Below are positions 45,839-53,905 of a DNA stretch of 64,000 nt, piece after piece. Location: assembly GCF_007859915.1 (NCBI RefSeq), contig NZ_SJPM01000002.1, positions 499,919-563,918 of the forward strand. The letters run 5' to 3'. The notes under the pieces were generated by a model. The model made no database searches. It was given only the letters and a program-made list of their open reading frames with translations, and was not told the DNA's origin. This DNA comes from Neorhodopirellula pilleata (GTDB lineage Bacteria > Planctomycetota > Planctomycetia > Pirellulales > Pirellulaceae). Made by a program: the position numbers and the translations under genes. Within the stretch, counting starts at the first letter, position 1. Each line of letters starts with the position of its first letter.

Positions 45839-46146
45839 ACGCACGCGAATTGGCGGAGCCGTGTGCACTAATCCACAGGACCAATGATGGCTCAGGCAAC
45901 CGCGCTTCAACAGTCTGGACGCTGTGCTGCAAATGCAACTCGGCGTTTACACAGTTGGCTAGCGAATGGCTGTCGTTGGACGCGGCTCGTCTAAGTGCCA
46001 GCCCAAAAGCCTTGGGTGCTCGATTTGCCGCTCGTCGTGCAACCACGAACTTATGACCGGCAAGGCCAGATCGGAACGACACACCATCCAAACGCGGAAT
46101 CGCTTCCGCGTACAATCCGAGGCAGAACGCCGTCGTCGATGTTCGA
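45839..46146. other. Stretch without a supported gene
   Basis: A 73-codon frame starts at 45835 with an ATGA overlap to the preceding decayed gene, but its Ala/Arg/Ser-rich sequence resembles no family. A second plus-strand frame reads moderately protein-like (KPWVLDLPLVVQPRTYDRQG, about 46000-46060) without a start. This may be further debris of a decayed operon. Confidence 0.3.
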
Positions 46147-46314
46147 TCAAACAACGGGTCCGCGACGGCCCATTACCAAGCCGATAACGAACAAGACGAG
46201 GAAAACGACGAAACAAATCTTCGCGATGGTCGCCGCGGTACCAGCGATCACGCCAAAGCCCAAGACGCCAGCAATCAACGCGATGACCAAAAAGGTAAGT
46301 GCCCAACTCAACAT
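46147..46314 (-). CDS. DUF1328 small membrane protein
   Basis: 55 residues: [20 protein letters not shown], then [20 protein letters not shown] and a short basic end ([11 protein letters not shown]). This is the DUF1328/YtjA family, two membrane helices, widespread among stress-induced envelope proteins. GGAGA precedes the ATG with good spacing. A sigma-54-type promoter lies 73 bp upstream (46386-46401). Confidence 0.92.
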   Translation of the reverse strand: MLSWALTFLVIALIAGVLGFGVIAGTAATIAKICFVVFLVLFVIGLVMGRRGPVV

Positions 46315-46385
46315 GATATTCTCCAAGAGGTGAAAGGTAATTAGCCGGTTCGATGGGAATCATCTCTCGGCGGAAACACTACAAT

Positions 46386-46401
46386 TGCGATTGCCATGCC
46401 A
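46386..46401 (-). promoter_or_regulatory. Sigma-54-type promoter for the DUF1328 gene
   Basis: Minus strand TGGCATGGCAATCGCA has GG-N10-GC spacing; TGGCA and CGCA match most of the two boxes. It lies 73 bp upstream of the ATG at 46314 and faces it. Confidence 0.6.
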
Positions 46402-46550
46402 ATTGAGCTCAAGCAGATCATTTTCTTTCGCAGACGGGTGAAAATTGCACCTAGGCAGGGATGGGGGCGATTGATCATGTCTGCCAACCGGCCAGCGTGG
46501 ACGCTCAGCATCCATGCTCGCGCGGTGCAGCGTTCTTTGACTCAAGCAAG

Positions 46551-46712
46551 TCATTGACTCAGCGGTGGGTGCTTGGTTGATGTGATGTCGGCGGGGTGCT
46601 CGACGTAAATCTTTTCGCCGCAACTTGGACATCCCACCGCTCGATCATCTACCGGTTCGCCACACTTAGGACAAGGAACTTGATTCAACGGAGCGTCGTC
46701 TTTGCAATTCAT
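46551..46712 (-). CDS. Small zinc-ribbon protein
   Basis: 53 residues with one treble-clef/zinc-ribbon: CPKCGEPVDDRAVGCPSCGE, two CxxCG knuckles 15 residues apart, then an acidic and His-containing tail. No other domain is present. Proteins of this kind bind one zinc ion and often serve as nucleic-acid or protein adaptors. It lies 105 bp after the PfpI gene on the same strand. Confidence 0.68.
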   Translation of the reverse strand: MNCKDDAPLNQVPCPKCGEPVDDRAVGCPSCGEKIYVEHPADITSTKHPPLSQ

Positions 46713-46817
46713 AAAAGCCTTATCGTGTAAAAGTGGAACCCGATCCCGCAGACGAGACGGCTTTGATGCAGTCTCGGATCCGGAATCGGGAATAAAAGCG
46801 AATGTCGTTGTGTCAAT

Positions 46818-47384
46818 TCAAACCGTTTGCTTGGCGTGCTTGCCCTCGGCAAACTCTTCGATCGCCTTCGCACAGAACGCTGGGATGTCGTCTGGGTTGC
46901 GGCTGGTCACCAGACCGTTGTCGCAAACGCATTCCTCGTCAGTCCACGTTGCACCCGCGTTGGTCAAGTCGGTTTTAAGACTCGGCCATGATGTCACCTT
47001 TCGATCGCGGACGACGTCGGCTTCGATTAACACCCACGGCCCGTGACAGATCGCGGCGACCGGCTTGTGTTGCTTGAAAAAATCGCGGACGAAACTGACC
47101 GATGTTTCGCACGTTCGCAGTGCATCGGGGTTGCCCAGCCCGCCGGGCAAGACCAACCCATCAAAGTCTTCGGCCGATGCATCGGCAACATCCAGGTCGA
47201 CCGGAAAGCGGTCACCCTTGTCGAAATGGTTCATGCCTTGAATCTTATCAGTCTTTGGAGAGATCAATTTGACGTCCGCGCCCGCCTCCTTGATCGCTGC
47301 CCACGGCTTGGTCAGTTCCACTTGCTCGAAGCCATCGGTTGCCAAGAAGGCGATTCGTTTTCCATCAAGATTTTTCGTGTTCAT
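46818..47384 (-). CDS. DJ-1/PfpI family protein (general stress protein 18-like)
   Basis: 188 residues from ATG 47384. The nucleophile elbow is intact (AAICHGPWVL, catalytic Cys-His), with the acid in the early GFEQVELTKP and LVLPGGLGNPD preceding. YhbO/YfkM/PfpI-type proteins of this length are stress-induced and act as deglycases or proteases in different reports; the precise activity is debated. An in-frame start at 47426 would lie very near the promoter, so 47384 is preferred. The gene is divergent from the SDR gene, and each has its own sigma-54-type promoter. Confidence 0.93.
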   Translation of the reverse strand: MNTKNLDGKRIAFLATDGFEQVELTKPWAAIKEAGADVKLISPKTDKIQGMNHFDKGDRFPVDLDVADASAEDFDGLVLPGGLGNPDALRTCETSVSFVRDFFKQHKPVAAICHGPWVLIEADVVRDRKVTSWPSLKTDLTNAGATWTDEECVCDNGLVTSRNPDDIPAFCAKAIEEFAEGKHAKQTV

Positions 47385-47432
47385 CGTTTTGTCCGTGGTT
47401 GAGGTAATGAAAGTGTCGTGGATCAATGGCGA

Positions 47433-47448
47433 CGCAGATAACGTGCCA
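47433..47448 (-). promoter_or_regulatory. Sigma-54-type promoter for the PfpI gene
   Basis: Minus strand TGGCACGTTATCTGCG: complete TGGCACG -24 box, CTGC -12 box, GG-N10-GC spacing, 49 bp upstream of ATG 47384. Confidence 0.82.
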
Positions 47449-47474
47449 CCACCTTTCTATCTGCGACATCGGCG

Positions 47475-47490
47475 TGGCACGGCGTGTGCT
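47475..47490 (+). promoter_or_regulatory. Sigma-54-type promoter for the SDR gene
   Basis: TGGCACGGCGTGTGCT: complete TGGCACG -24 box, GTGCT -12 box, GG-N10-GC spacing, 53 bp upstream of ATG 47543. The two opposing -24 boxes are 28 bp apart. Confidence 0.82.
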
Positions 47491-47542
47491 TCGTTGCGTC
47501 TGCTTCCTCAGAACCATTCGCATGTACCAGAAGGCAAGATTG

Positions 47543-48442
47543 ATGAGTACCACCACAGAAGCTGTCCAGTTGATCGATCCACGCCAAGCGTATGCAAGGC
47601 CGCCGTTCTCCAAGCAACAGCCAATTGAGATGCCGGGAACGACCGGCGAAATGAACCCAACACCGGACCACGGTGAGGAAACGTATCGTGGCAGTGGTAA
47701 GCTGAAAGGCTTGTCCGCATTGATAACGGGAGCGGACAGTGGCATCGGCCGGGCGATCGCGATTTGCTATGCACGTGAAGGCGCCGACGTGGTGATCAAC
47801 TATCTTTCCGAGAGCGAGGACGCTCGGGAAACGTGCGCGTTGGTCGAGCAAGCTGGATCGAAGGCGATCACCATCGAGGGTGATTTGCGGGAAGAATCGG
47901 TTTGCGAATCGTTGATCAAGAAGACCGTTGATGGCTTGGGCAAAATCGACATCTTGGTTAACAACGCCGCGTATCAAGAAACCCGTGAGACGATTGACGA
48001 TATGTCGACTGAACTGTTCGACCGCATCTTCAAGACAAATGTCTATGCAACTTTTTGGCTCTGTCGTGCTGCATTGGATCATTTGCCGCCGGGAGGCAGC
48101 ATCATCAACACGGTCTCGATTCAAGGATACAACCCGTCGCCACAACTGCTGCCGTATGCAACGTCGAAGTCAGCACTCCTAGGGATGACCAAAGCGTTGG
48201 CGAAATTGGCGATGGAGAAAGGGATTCGCGTCAATGCGGTCGCTCCGGGACCAGTCTGGACGCCGCTGATCCCCGGTTCGATGCCAAAGGCCGCGTTTGA
48301 AAAGTTTGGTGAGGGGACGTTGTTCGAGCGGCCAGCTCAACCCATCGAACTCGCACCGCTCTACGTGTGGCTCGCCAGTCCCGAAGCGAGCTACGTCACG
48401 GCCGAGGTCTTCGGTGCAACCGGCGGTAAGTCACCGGTTTGA
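47543..48442 (+). CDS. Short-chain dehydrogenase/reductase (YghA-like general stress SDR)
   Basis: 299 residues with a proline-rich N-terminal extension (RPPFSKQQPIEMPGTTGEMN) typical of the YghA/general stress protein 39 group. Rossmann motif ALITGADSGIGRAIA, NNAAYQ, the catalytic serine in NTVSIQGY and YATSK (YxxxK) are all present, so the enzyme should be active with NAD(P)H on an unknown carbonyl or alcohol. The ATG at 47543 fits after the promoter and is preceded by AAGG. Confidence 0.93.
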   Translation: MSTTTEAVQLIDPRQAYARPPFSKQQPIEMPGTTGEMNPTPDHGEETYRGSGKLKGLSALITGADSGIGRAIAICYAREGADVVINYLSESEDARETCALVEQAGSKAITIEGDLREESVCESLIKKTVDGLGKIDILVNNAAYQETRETIDDMSTELFDRIFKTNVYATFWLCRAALDHLPPGGSIINTVSIQGYNPSPQLLPYATSKSALLGMTKALAKLAMEKGIRVNAVAPGPVWTPLIPGSMPKAAFEKFGEGTLFERPAQPIELAPLYVWLASPEASYVTAEVFGATGGKSPV

Positions 48443-48449
48443 TCCGTTG

Positions 48450-48465
48450 CGGCACACCCTTTGCG
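48450..48465 (+). promoter_or_regulatory. Sigma-54-type promoter for the PRC-barrel gene
   Basis: CGGCACACCCTTTGCG: GGCAC and TTTGC boxes with GG-N10-GC spacing, 68 bp upstream of ATG 48534. It begins 8 bp after the SDR stop codon. Confidence 0.78.
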
Positions 48466-48533
48466 ATTATCAATCATCATTGAAAGGGTTCGCACTCGCA
48501 GCCCTAATCTTCACGACTTAGGAGACCTCCACG

Positions 48534-49064
48534 ATGAAACGTTTCACACACAGCCTTGCCGTTTGTTCAATCGCCGCCTTCAGCTTTAACGCGTTGTCTT
48601 CGGTAAGTGCCGATGAGCACGAGGTCGGCCGCACTTCCGGATCCGCAGTTGGAACTTTGGACGATGTGACGGCGGTTGGTCAGATTCGTGCCAGCCAATT
48701 GATCGGACAGAATATCTACAACAAAGCGGAAGAAAGCATCGGTGAAATCAACGACGTGGTGATGGACGCATCGACAGGCAAGATTGCGTACGTCGCGGTT
48801 TCCTACGGCGGCATGTTTGGATTGGGAGATTCACTATTCGCAGTCCCATTCAAAGCGTTCAAATGCACGAAGGAACAAGACGGCGACGATTACCACCTGT
48901 GCCTCGATGTGACCAAGCAACAGCTTGAGAATGCCAAGGGTTTCAACCAAGACCGCTGGCCAAGTGCTGCAGACAAGCAGTTCATGGCCGGACTGAATAA
49001 AATGTACAATGTCAAAGGCAATGCCCATTCTCACTCGGGCGTTCATAGCGACATTGAGCAGTAA
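48534..49064 (+). CDS. Exported PRC-barrel domain protein
   Basis: 176 residues. A signal peptide (MKRFTHSLAVCSIAAFSFNA) ends near residue 27. A PRC-barrel follows (IRASQLIGQNIYNKAEESIG, EINDVVMDASTGKIAYVAVS), with the usual barrel ending in LFAVPFKAF and a C-terminal His-rich tail (GNAHSHSGVHSD) that could bind metal. AGGAG lies 10 bp before the ATG. It ends in a strong intrinsic terminator, so it is monocistronic. Confidence 0.9.
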   Translation: MKRFTHSLAVCSIAAFSFNALSSVSADEHEVGRTSGSAVGTLDDVTAVGQIRASQLIGQNIYNKAEESIGEINDVVMDASTGKIAYVAVSYGGMFGLGDSLFAVPFKAFKCTKEQDGDDYHLCLDVTKQQLENAKGFNQDRWPSAADKQFMAGLNKMYNVKGNAHSHSGVHSDIEQ

Positions 49065-49095
49065 TCTCAAATTTGAGACGGTGCTAAAATAATTG

Positions 49096-49128
49096 GCTGC
49101 CCCGTGTGATCACGGGGCAGCTTTTTTT
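49096..49128 (+). terminator. Intrinsic terminator of the PRC-barrel gene
   Basis: Perfect 11-base arms GCTGCCCCGTG (49096-49106) and CACGGGGCAGC (49111-49121) around TGAT, followed by seven T residues (49122-49128). Confidence 0.93.
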
Positions 49129-49225
49129 CGTCCGTCTCGCGGTTGTATTTGCCGAATCGGCCAAGCTTCTTTGGAAACAGCTTCAAGAGTACTAAGTTTA
49201 GGTCACTCTAAATGCAGAGCATTCC

Positions 49226-50218
49226 TTGAAAACGTACCTGTGCCAGTGCGGTAGCAAACTGTTTTTTCATAATGATCGCTGTCTCAACTGCGGCGCATCG
49301 GTGGCGATGTGCCCGAGTTGCGATGAATTGACCGCCTTGGACGCCGGTTCGACTTATGGCGTGCAGTGCAATCGAGACTCTTGCACGACTACCTATTTAC
49401 GATGCAAGAATGGGGTAGACCACGGTATCTGCAATCGTTTGGTTCCAACTGACCCATCGGGGGCTTCGCAGCTTTGCGACTACTGCCGGCTGACAACGGT
49501 TCTGCCGGATTTGACGGTACCCGGCAACATCGAATTGTGGAAACGACTCGAGCGTGCGAAACAGCGGGTGCTGTATGCGATGGAGCGTAGTGGTTTTCCA
49601 GTGGAGGGTGGGGCTCCTCGGCTATCTTTTGAGTTCAAAGCAGACACGAACTTGCCGGTCATGACTGGCCACGAGGACGGTCGAATTACTGTCAACATTC
49701 GCGAGGCCGACAGCGTCGCCCGCGAAATTGCTCGTGTGAATTTCGGTGAACCCCAACGAACCTTGGTTGGCCATCTTCGGCACGAACTTGGACATTACTT
49801 TTGGGATCGACTGGTCCGCGGTCAACGCAATAAAGAGTTCCATGCCCTCTTTGGCGATGAGACAAACCCAGACTATTCGACGGCGATGCAGCGATACTAT
49901 GACCAAGGGGCACCCTCGAACTGGCGGACGGAATTTGTATCCGCCTATGCGTCGATGCACCCCTGGGAAGATTTCGCCGAGACCTTTGGAGCTTATCACG
50001 ATATGCTCACCGTCCTCGCCACCGCCAACCACTTTGGCGTGACAAACTTGGAACTTGATACGTTTGATGGCCTCATTCGCGGTTACGCAAGAGTTGGGGT
50101 GATGGCGAACGAATTCAATCGTGACATGGGATTGTTGGACTTGGTACCGGAGGTGTTTGTGCCCGCCGTGGTCCCAAAATTGCAGTTTGTTCACTCGCTA
50201 CGCGTTGACCTCGTGTGA
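49226..50218 (+). CDS. Zinc-ribbon metallopeptidase (Peptidase_Mx / DUF2201-like putative zinc-binding family)
   Basis: 330 residues. The N-terminal zinc ribbons (CQCGSKLFFHNDRCLNCG, MCPSCDEL, LCDYC) are followed by a metzincin-like site with HELGHYFWD (HExxH), then WEDFAETFGAYHDM as the likely third ligand. The two-part layout is that of the putative zinc-binding metallopeptidase family found in many Gram-negatives. No signal peptide, so it acts in the cytoplasm. The TTG start is required to include the first zinc knuckle. Substrate is unknown. Confidence 0.85.
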   Translation: MKTYLCQCGSKLFFHNDRCLNCGASVAMCPSCDELTALDAGSTYGVQCNRDSCTTTYLRCKNGVDHGICNRLVPTDPSGASQLCDYCRLTTVLPDLTVPGNIELWKRLERAKQRVLYAMERSGFPVEGGAPRLSFEFKADTNLPVMTGHEDGRITVNIREADSVAREIARVNFGEPQRTLVGHLRHELGHYFWDRLVRGQRNKEFHALFGDETNPDYSTAMQRYYDQGAPSNWRTEFVSAYASMHPWEDFAETFGAYHDMLTVLATANHFGVTNLELDTFDGLIRGYARVGVMANEFNRDMGLLDLVPEVFVPAVVPKLQFVHSLRVDLV

Positions 50219-50235
50219 GAATGGCTGACATCCTT

Positions 50236-50298
50236 GTGACCGTCAGCCGAGGGCGTGCGTTGCAAGCCTTGCGTACGCCTTCGGCTAACGGTTAAACG
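50236..50298. repeat. Type A palindromic element, diverged copy (A4)
   Basis: GACCGTCAGCCGAGGGCGTGCG on the left pairs with GCGTACGCCTTCGGCTAACG and GTTAAACG on the right. The left arm has lost the GTTTAAC end, so this is an eroded copy. It lies 18 bp after the metallopeptidase stop. Confidence 0.75.
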
Positions 50299-50366
50299 AT
50301 TAGATTGCCTAAAGTCGTTCACTCAATAGCCCACACTCATTCATTCTCTATCGAGGAGCTTTAGCG

Positions 50367-51065
50367 GTGACAGACTCGTTGAACAAATCACCCCAGGCGC
50401 CCGAATCACTCATGCACGAGTGGATCATTGCTGGGATAGTTTCGGCGTCCGCACGATTTATACCGATACCATTCGTCGACGATTTGGTCCGAGATCGGTG
50501 CAAGCGATTCGTGATCTCGCGTACGCTCGCCAAACACGATACCGACCAGTCGATGAAATCTCTCGAGCCACTTTACTCTGGCGATGGCGGCTGTCTAACC
50601 GGCTGCGTCGGGGTCGTCGCGAAGGCCCCACTGAAGCTACTGCTTTTTCCAATTCGTAAATTAGTGTCAATCGGCACATCAGTACGCGGCGTGCCGCTCG
50701 AGGTAATGCGAATGGTCTTGCTTGGTCGAACGCTAGATCGCTGTCTCCGCAGCGGTAGGTTCGACAAACCGGGTACGTCAGCAGCGGACGTGAGGGTCGC
50801 ATTCGAAGCTGCGTTCGCTGGAATGGACTTGCGAGTCGTCCGAGCGGCGATTAGCGACGCACTTGCCGGAGTGAAAGACTGGCAAGCGAGTGCGACGGCT
50901 TCGGCGAAAACGGCGGCACGCCCCATTGTGGATACCGCGAACGACCTCGACGTGCCAGTGGAGCTCGACAAGACCGCTAGTCAGGTTCAGGAAGCACTCT
51001 CGCGCCCCGGCGTGTCGAACCTGTTCACCGAGTTCGACGAACGGTTCGATCGCCAATTCGGCTAG
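50367..51065 (+). CDS. Conserved-looking hypothetical protein (232 residues)
   Basis: Start GTG 50367 has GAGGAG upstream. The middle holds amphipathic/hydrophobic stretches (AKAPLKLLLFPIRKLVSIGT) and the C-terminal third is Ala-rich helix (SATASAKTAARPIVDTANDL). An N-terminal FIPIPFVDDLVRDRCKRFVI segment is distinctive. I do not recognise the family; peripheral membrane association is plausible. It converges with the next gene, and the stop codons overlap by four bases. Confidence 0.65.
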   Translation: MTDSLNKSPQAPESLMHEWIIAGIVSASARFIPIPFVDDLVRDRCKRFVISRTLAKHDTDQSMKSLEPLYSGDGGCLTGCVGVVAKAPLKLLLFPIRKLVSIGTSVRGVPLEVMRMVLLGRTLDRCLRSGRFDKPGTSAADVRVAFEAAFAGMDLRVVRAAISDALAGVKDWQASATASAKTAARPIVDTANDLDVPVELDKTASQVQEALSRPGVSNLFTEFDERFDRQFG

Positions 51066-51403
51066 CCTTGTGTGCTCGGCGGCATGGGCTGGTCTTGATT
51101 TTCGTCCGCCGGACTGGACGCTTCGTAGCGGCTGGCATTAGCGTATGCCTGGTCCAACTGCTTCATCCATCCGCCGATCGCCGCGCCGCGGTGCATCGAC
51201 GGTTCGGGGCACTGTCGCTTCACTCGCTCTTCGATTTGCGTCGACAACGGTGCCTGGTCTTGAGAGTGACGTTTCCAACCGTTGGTCGATAAATTCTTTA
51301 CCAAGGCGTCGACTCGTTCAGTGTCCAGTATCTCGCCTGTCGCGAGGGCCTTGCAGTACATGGTGGTCAGGTCCGAAAGGGTCGCTTCGATTTGTGGTGT
51401 CAT
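51062..51403 (-). CDS. Small hypothetical protein (113 residues)
   Basis: Helical, polar protein (MTPQIEATLSDLTTMYCKAL through ILDTERVDALVKNLSTNGWK) with a Pro/Gln-rich end. No family signature is seen. It follows the small membrane protein gene at 51453 by 49 bp on the same strand, so the two may be co-transcribed. The stop overlaps the convergent neighbour. Confidence 0.55.
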   Translation of the reverse strand: MTPQIEATLSDLTTMYCKALATGEILDTERVDALVKNLSTNGWKRHSQDQAPLSTQIEERVKRQCPEPSMHRGAAIGGWMKQLDQAYANASRYEASSPADENQDQPMPPSTQG

Positions 51404-51452
51404 TCAACTTCTGTGGGCTAGGGGGGATGGTTTCAATACGAATGCGTCTCAA

Positions 51453-51626
51453 TCACCGAGAAACCCAAATCACGAATCCGATGACGCCGCACGTTACGGC
51501 GAGAACGCCCAGGTAACTTAAAGCAACGATCCCAAAGGACGTGCCAGGAGCTTTCTTGTCGATCGACTCGCTGTTGTCGGTCACAGCGTTCTTCACTTCA
51601 GTGACGATGTTGTCTTCGTTGGTCAC
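51453..51626 (-). CDS. Small single-pass membrane protein (57 residues)
   Basis: A polar N-terminus (MTNEDNIVTEVKNAVTDNSE) is followed by one membrane helix (FGIVALSYLGVLAVTCGVIG, then FVIWVSR). Start GTG 51626 is supported by AAGGA 8 bp upstream. Function is unknown; its form fits the many small envelope proteins here, but no sigma-54-type site was found upstream. Confidence 0.7.
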   Translation of the reverse strand: MTNEDNIVTEVKNAVTDNSESIDKKAPGTSFGIVALSYLGVLAVTCGVIGFVIWVSR

Positions 51627-51736
51627 TTGGAATTCCTTTTAAGTTCGATCCAATGATGCGTACTTGGTCGTCAACGTGACGATTGACGCTCATCGTTTGA
51701 CATGGATCATCTATTTGAGAGCGATCTAGAGGCGAT

Positions 51737-52861
51737 TCAGTTGGGTAGCAAATTCAATGCCTTTAATCGTTCGATCGCATCATCGCTTGATTCGATTCGG
51801 TACATCGGGACTCCTGCATGTTTGGAGCGTCGTATCGACGGCTCAACATGGTCGTCGAACAAACTTGCGATTCCCGGGTCTACATCGCGAATGAAGATGG
51901 CTCGGATCTGTTTACCGAACTCCTCGGCCGCGAGCGCATACAATCTCGCGTCCTCCTGACCTGAGTCTCCAAAGAGGACCACAGGCAGGCTTGGGTAGTC
52001 GAGCATCAGCGCACGAATCTTCTCGAGTTTGTGATCGTGACCGCTGGAGAGAAACTTATCTTTGTCGATTCCAAGGTCGCGAAGCAGTACCGGCCCATCC
52101 GGCAACCCATTGATTTCCAGGAAATCCTCCAGCAGATCGAACAAGTTCCAAGGCGAGCTGGAAACATAAAAGATGGGATTGCGAGGTTCATGCGACAACT
52201 CCCCACCTCGCTGCAAACGCTGATACAGATCTGCGACGCCCGGCAGCGGTAGCCTCGCTTTTGCATTCGCAAAGAATGTCAACTTGGCCATCGTTAACAA
52301 CTCCGTTGCACCGGTATGCATAATCGTGTCATCAATGTCACTAATGACCATGAAATCAGCGAGATTCAACGGCGTGAGAACGCGGGCGAAGGTCATCGAA
52401 GCGTCCGGTTCAACATTGGGATGTCCGACAATTCGCACCAACGCTTTTGACCAAAACGGTCGAGGATCGTTCTCATTTGCGTCTGGCACGACTGCATGAA
52501 AGTATCCTTCGCGGTCGCTCATACAGCGAACAGATCGCCCATTGAAGGTGACTTCCAATGCAACGTTGGGTACCTCGTCGCTAGCGAATCGCCGGTAGGT
52601 GTCGATGAGGTTATCCCACCAATCATCGTTGGCGAAATCGGGTGGCTCCACTGGGTTGTTGAGTACACGACCACGAACGTGCGTGCCAACATCGGTTCGA
52701 TAGCCCGTGTAAGCCTGAATCTGCGGGATCCCGACGTGTCCCCAGCGTTTACGCAACCGACGCATTGCGATATCCGCTGCATCGTCTGCATGCGAAGCCC
52801 ACTGAGTGAAAAGAGTGGACAACTGAGATCGCCACGTCGGCTCGGTTTGAGGACTCGACAT
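51737..52861 (-). CDS. App1-family phosphatase (DUF2183)
   Basis: 374 residues. The DxDxT motif of haloacid-dehalogenase-like phosphatases appears as MVISDIDDTIMHTG, followed by FYVSSSPWNLFDLLEDFLE and VLFGDSGQEDARLY. These are the defining motifs of the yeast App1/DUF2183 phosphatidate phosphatase family. Residues 1 to about 160 form the N-terminal accessory domain with TYRRFASDEVPNVALEVTFN. The enzyme may act on phosphatidic acid or related lipids; the bacterial substrate is unproven. Confidence 0.9.
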   Translation of the reverse strand: MSSPQTEPTWRSQLSTLFTQWASHADDAADIAMRRLRKRWGHVGIPQIQAYTGYRTDVGTHVRGRVLNNPVEPPDFANDDWWDNLIDTYRRFASDEVPNVALEVTFNGRSVRCMSDREGYFHAVVPDANENDPRPFWSKALVRIVGHPNVEPDASMTFARVLTPLNLADFMVISDIDDTIMHTGATELLTMAKLTFFANAKARLPLPGVADLYQRLQRGGELSHEPRNPIFYVSSSPWNLFDLLEDFLEINGLPDGPVLLRDLGIDKDKFLSSGHDHKLEKIRALMLDYPSLPVVLFGDSGQEDARLYALAAEEFGKQIRAIFIRDVDPGIASLFDDHVEPSIRRSKHAGVPMYRIESSDDAIERLKALNLLPN

Positions 52862-52981
52862 CGAACGTATTCAACCGTGAGTGAACACCTTAACCCGACA
52901 CAAACGGAGAGACCACTGTTAGATAGTCGCACCTTTGAAATCGGGCTAAAGAAGAATGAGAAGCATCGCTTTACAAGCGAA

Positions 52982-53347
52982 TTATTCGTCACGAGCTTCC
53001 AAGGCGTCGGCCTTATGCTCGCCGGTTGCTTCCAGATTGTCAGCCTTGGTTTCGCCGCGTTCTTCCAAATTATCCGCGGCCGCTTCGCCTTGCTCTTCGA
53101 TCGCGTCGGCTTTTGCTTCGGCGCTATCGGATGCGTTATCGTAGCGATCGCGAACCATCTCCGCCTTCGCTTGAGTACCCTCACGGATCTCCTCGGCAGC
53201 GTTTTGAGTCATGTCTCGAACACCTTCGGCTTGCTCTTGCGAGACATCACGAACGCGATCGGCTTGTTGATCCAGCACACTTTCTTCGCAGCCAGCGACG
53301 GCAAAGCAAGTCATCAGGGCAGCGGCCAATGTAAATTTCATCTTCAT
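52982..53347 (-). CDS. Alanine/glutamate-rich repetitive lipoprotein
   Basis: 121 residues. The lipobox VAGC (Cys20) follows a short signal (MKMKFTLAAALMTCFA). The mature protein is a continuous charged helix with a loose 11-residue repeat pattern (QADRVRDVSQEQAEGVRDMT; later KADAIEEQGEAAADNLEERG). Such lipoproteins resemble LEA-like or tail-anchored envelope spacers. A near-perfect sigma-54-type promoter lies 59 bp upstream (53406-53421). Confidence 0.82.
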   Translation of the reverse strand: MKMKFTLAAALMTCFAVAGCEESVLDQQADRVRDVSQEQAEGVRDMTQNAAEEIREGTQAKAEMVRDRYDNASDSAEAKADAIEEQGEAAADNLEERGETKADNLEATGEHKADALEARDE

Positions 53348-53405
53348 TTCTCGTAAACTGAGGGAGGTTCTTTCGTTCGCCGCACGACGAACTGCAGAGT
53401 GCTGG

Positions 53406-53421
53406 ATGCATTCCGTGTGCC
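53406..53421 (-). promoter_or_regulatory. Sigma-54-type promoter for the repetitive lipoprotein gene
   Basis: Minus strand TGGCACACGGAATGCA: GGCAC -24 core, ATGCA -12 box, GG-N10-GC spacing, facing ATG 53347. Confidence 0.82.
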
Positions 53422-53506
53422 AAACGATGCACGGCTAGCAGAAGTAGACGACAAGCCAGAAGGCGACGGATCCAATGACGGGCTAGTGCCTCGAGAACGA
53501 CTTGAC

Positions 53507-53751
53507 GTTGCGTTTTTTGATTTAGGGGCGAAGCCCTGTCCGTTTGCCTAGCCCAGCCCATCGGGCTGGGTTTTGGAGAACATTGGAAATGGTAGGGCCA
53601 AAGGCCCGGCAGTTTGATCGCCGCAAACGGATGAGAACACAAACGGCCGGACCTTCGGCCCTTAAGGATAAACACGTCGATTACCCAGCCCGTTGGACTG
53701 GGCTAGGTAAATTACTAGGCCTTCGGCCTGGAAGAGAAGCAAAATCGCAAC
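53507..53751. repeat. Type B compound-hairpin element, full copy (B2, 245 bp)
   Basis: Begins GTTGCGTTTTTTG and ends with the inverted counterpart CAAAATCGCAAC. Inside are five short hairpins, for example AGCCCAGCCCATCGGGCTGG, GGGCCAAAGGCCC and AGGCCTTCGGCCT. The order of hairpins and the linkers (CGTTTGCCTAGCCCAG) is the same as in the copy at 59613-59858. It is non-coding and lies between the lipoprotein and PPOX genes. Confidence 0.88.
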
Positions 53752-53845
53752 CTCAAAACGAACGCGTCGGGTTACCAAGCCAAGTCAATTCGTTTTCGCG
53801 GTGCAGTGTCACTTCGCGGTCTCCCGGCCATTGCACACTCAATCA

Positions 53846-53861
53846 CGGCACGTTGATTGCG
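53846..53861 (+). promoter_or_regulatory. Sigma-54-type promoter for the PPOX-receiver unit
   Basis: CGGCACGTTGATTGCG: GGCACG and TTGC boxes with GG-N10-GC spacing, 45 bp upstream of ATG 53906. Confidence 0.82.
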
Positions 53862-53905
53862 TGGAGACTCTCCACTCACCTGCACTTCTCTCAAAGGAAA
53901 CGAAG

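Noticed and set aside
46360..46632. 90-codon open frame on the minus strand
   Set aside because: It overlaps the zinc-ribbon gene in another frame and the DUF1328 promoter; the zinc-ribbon frame has recognisable CxxC motifs, while this one has none.
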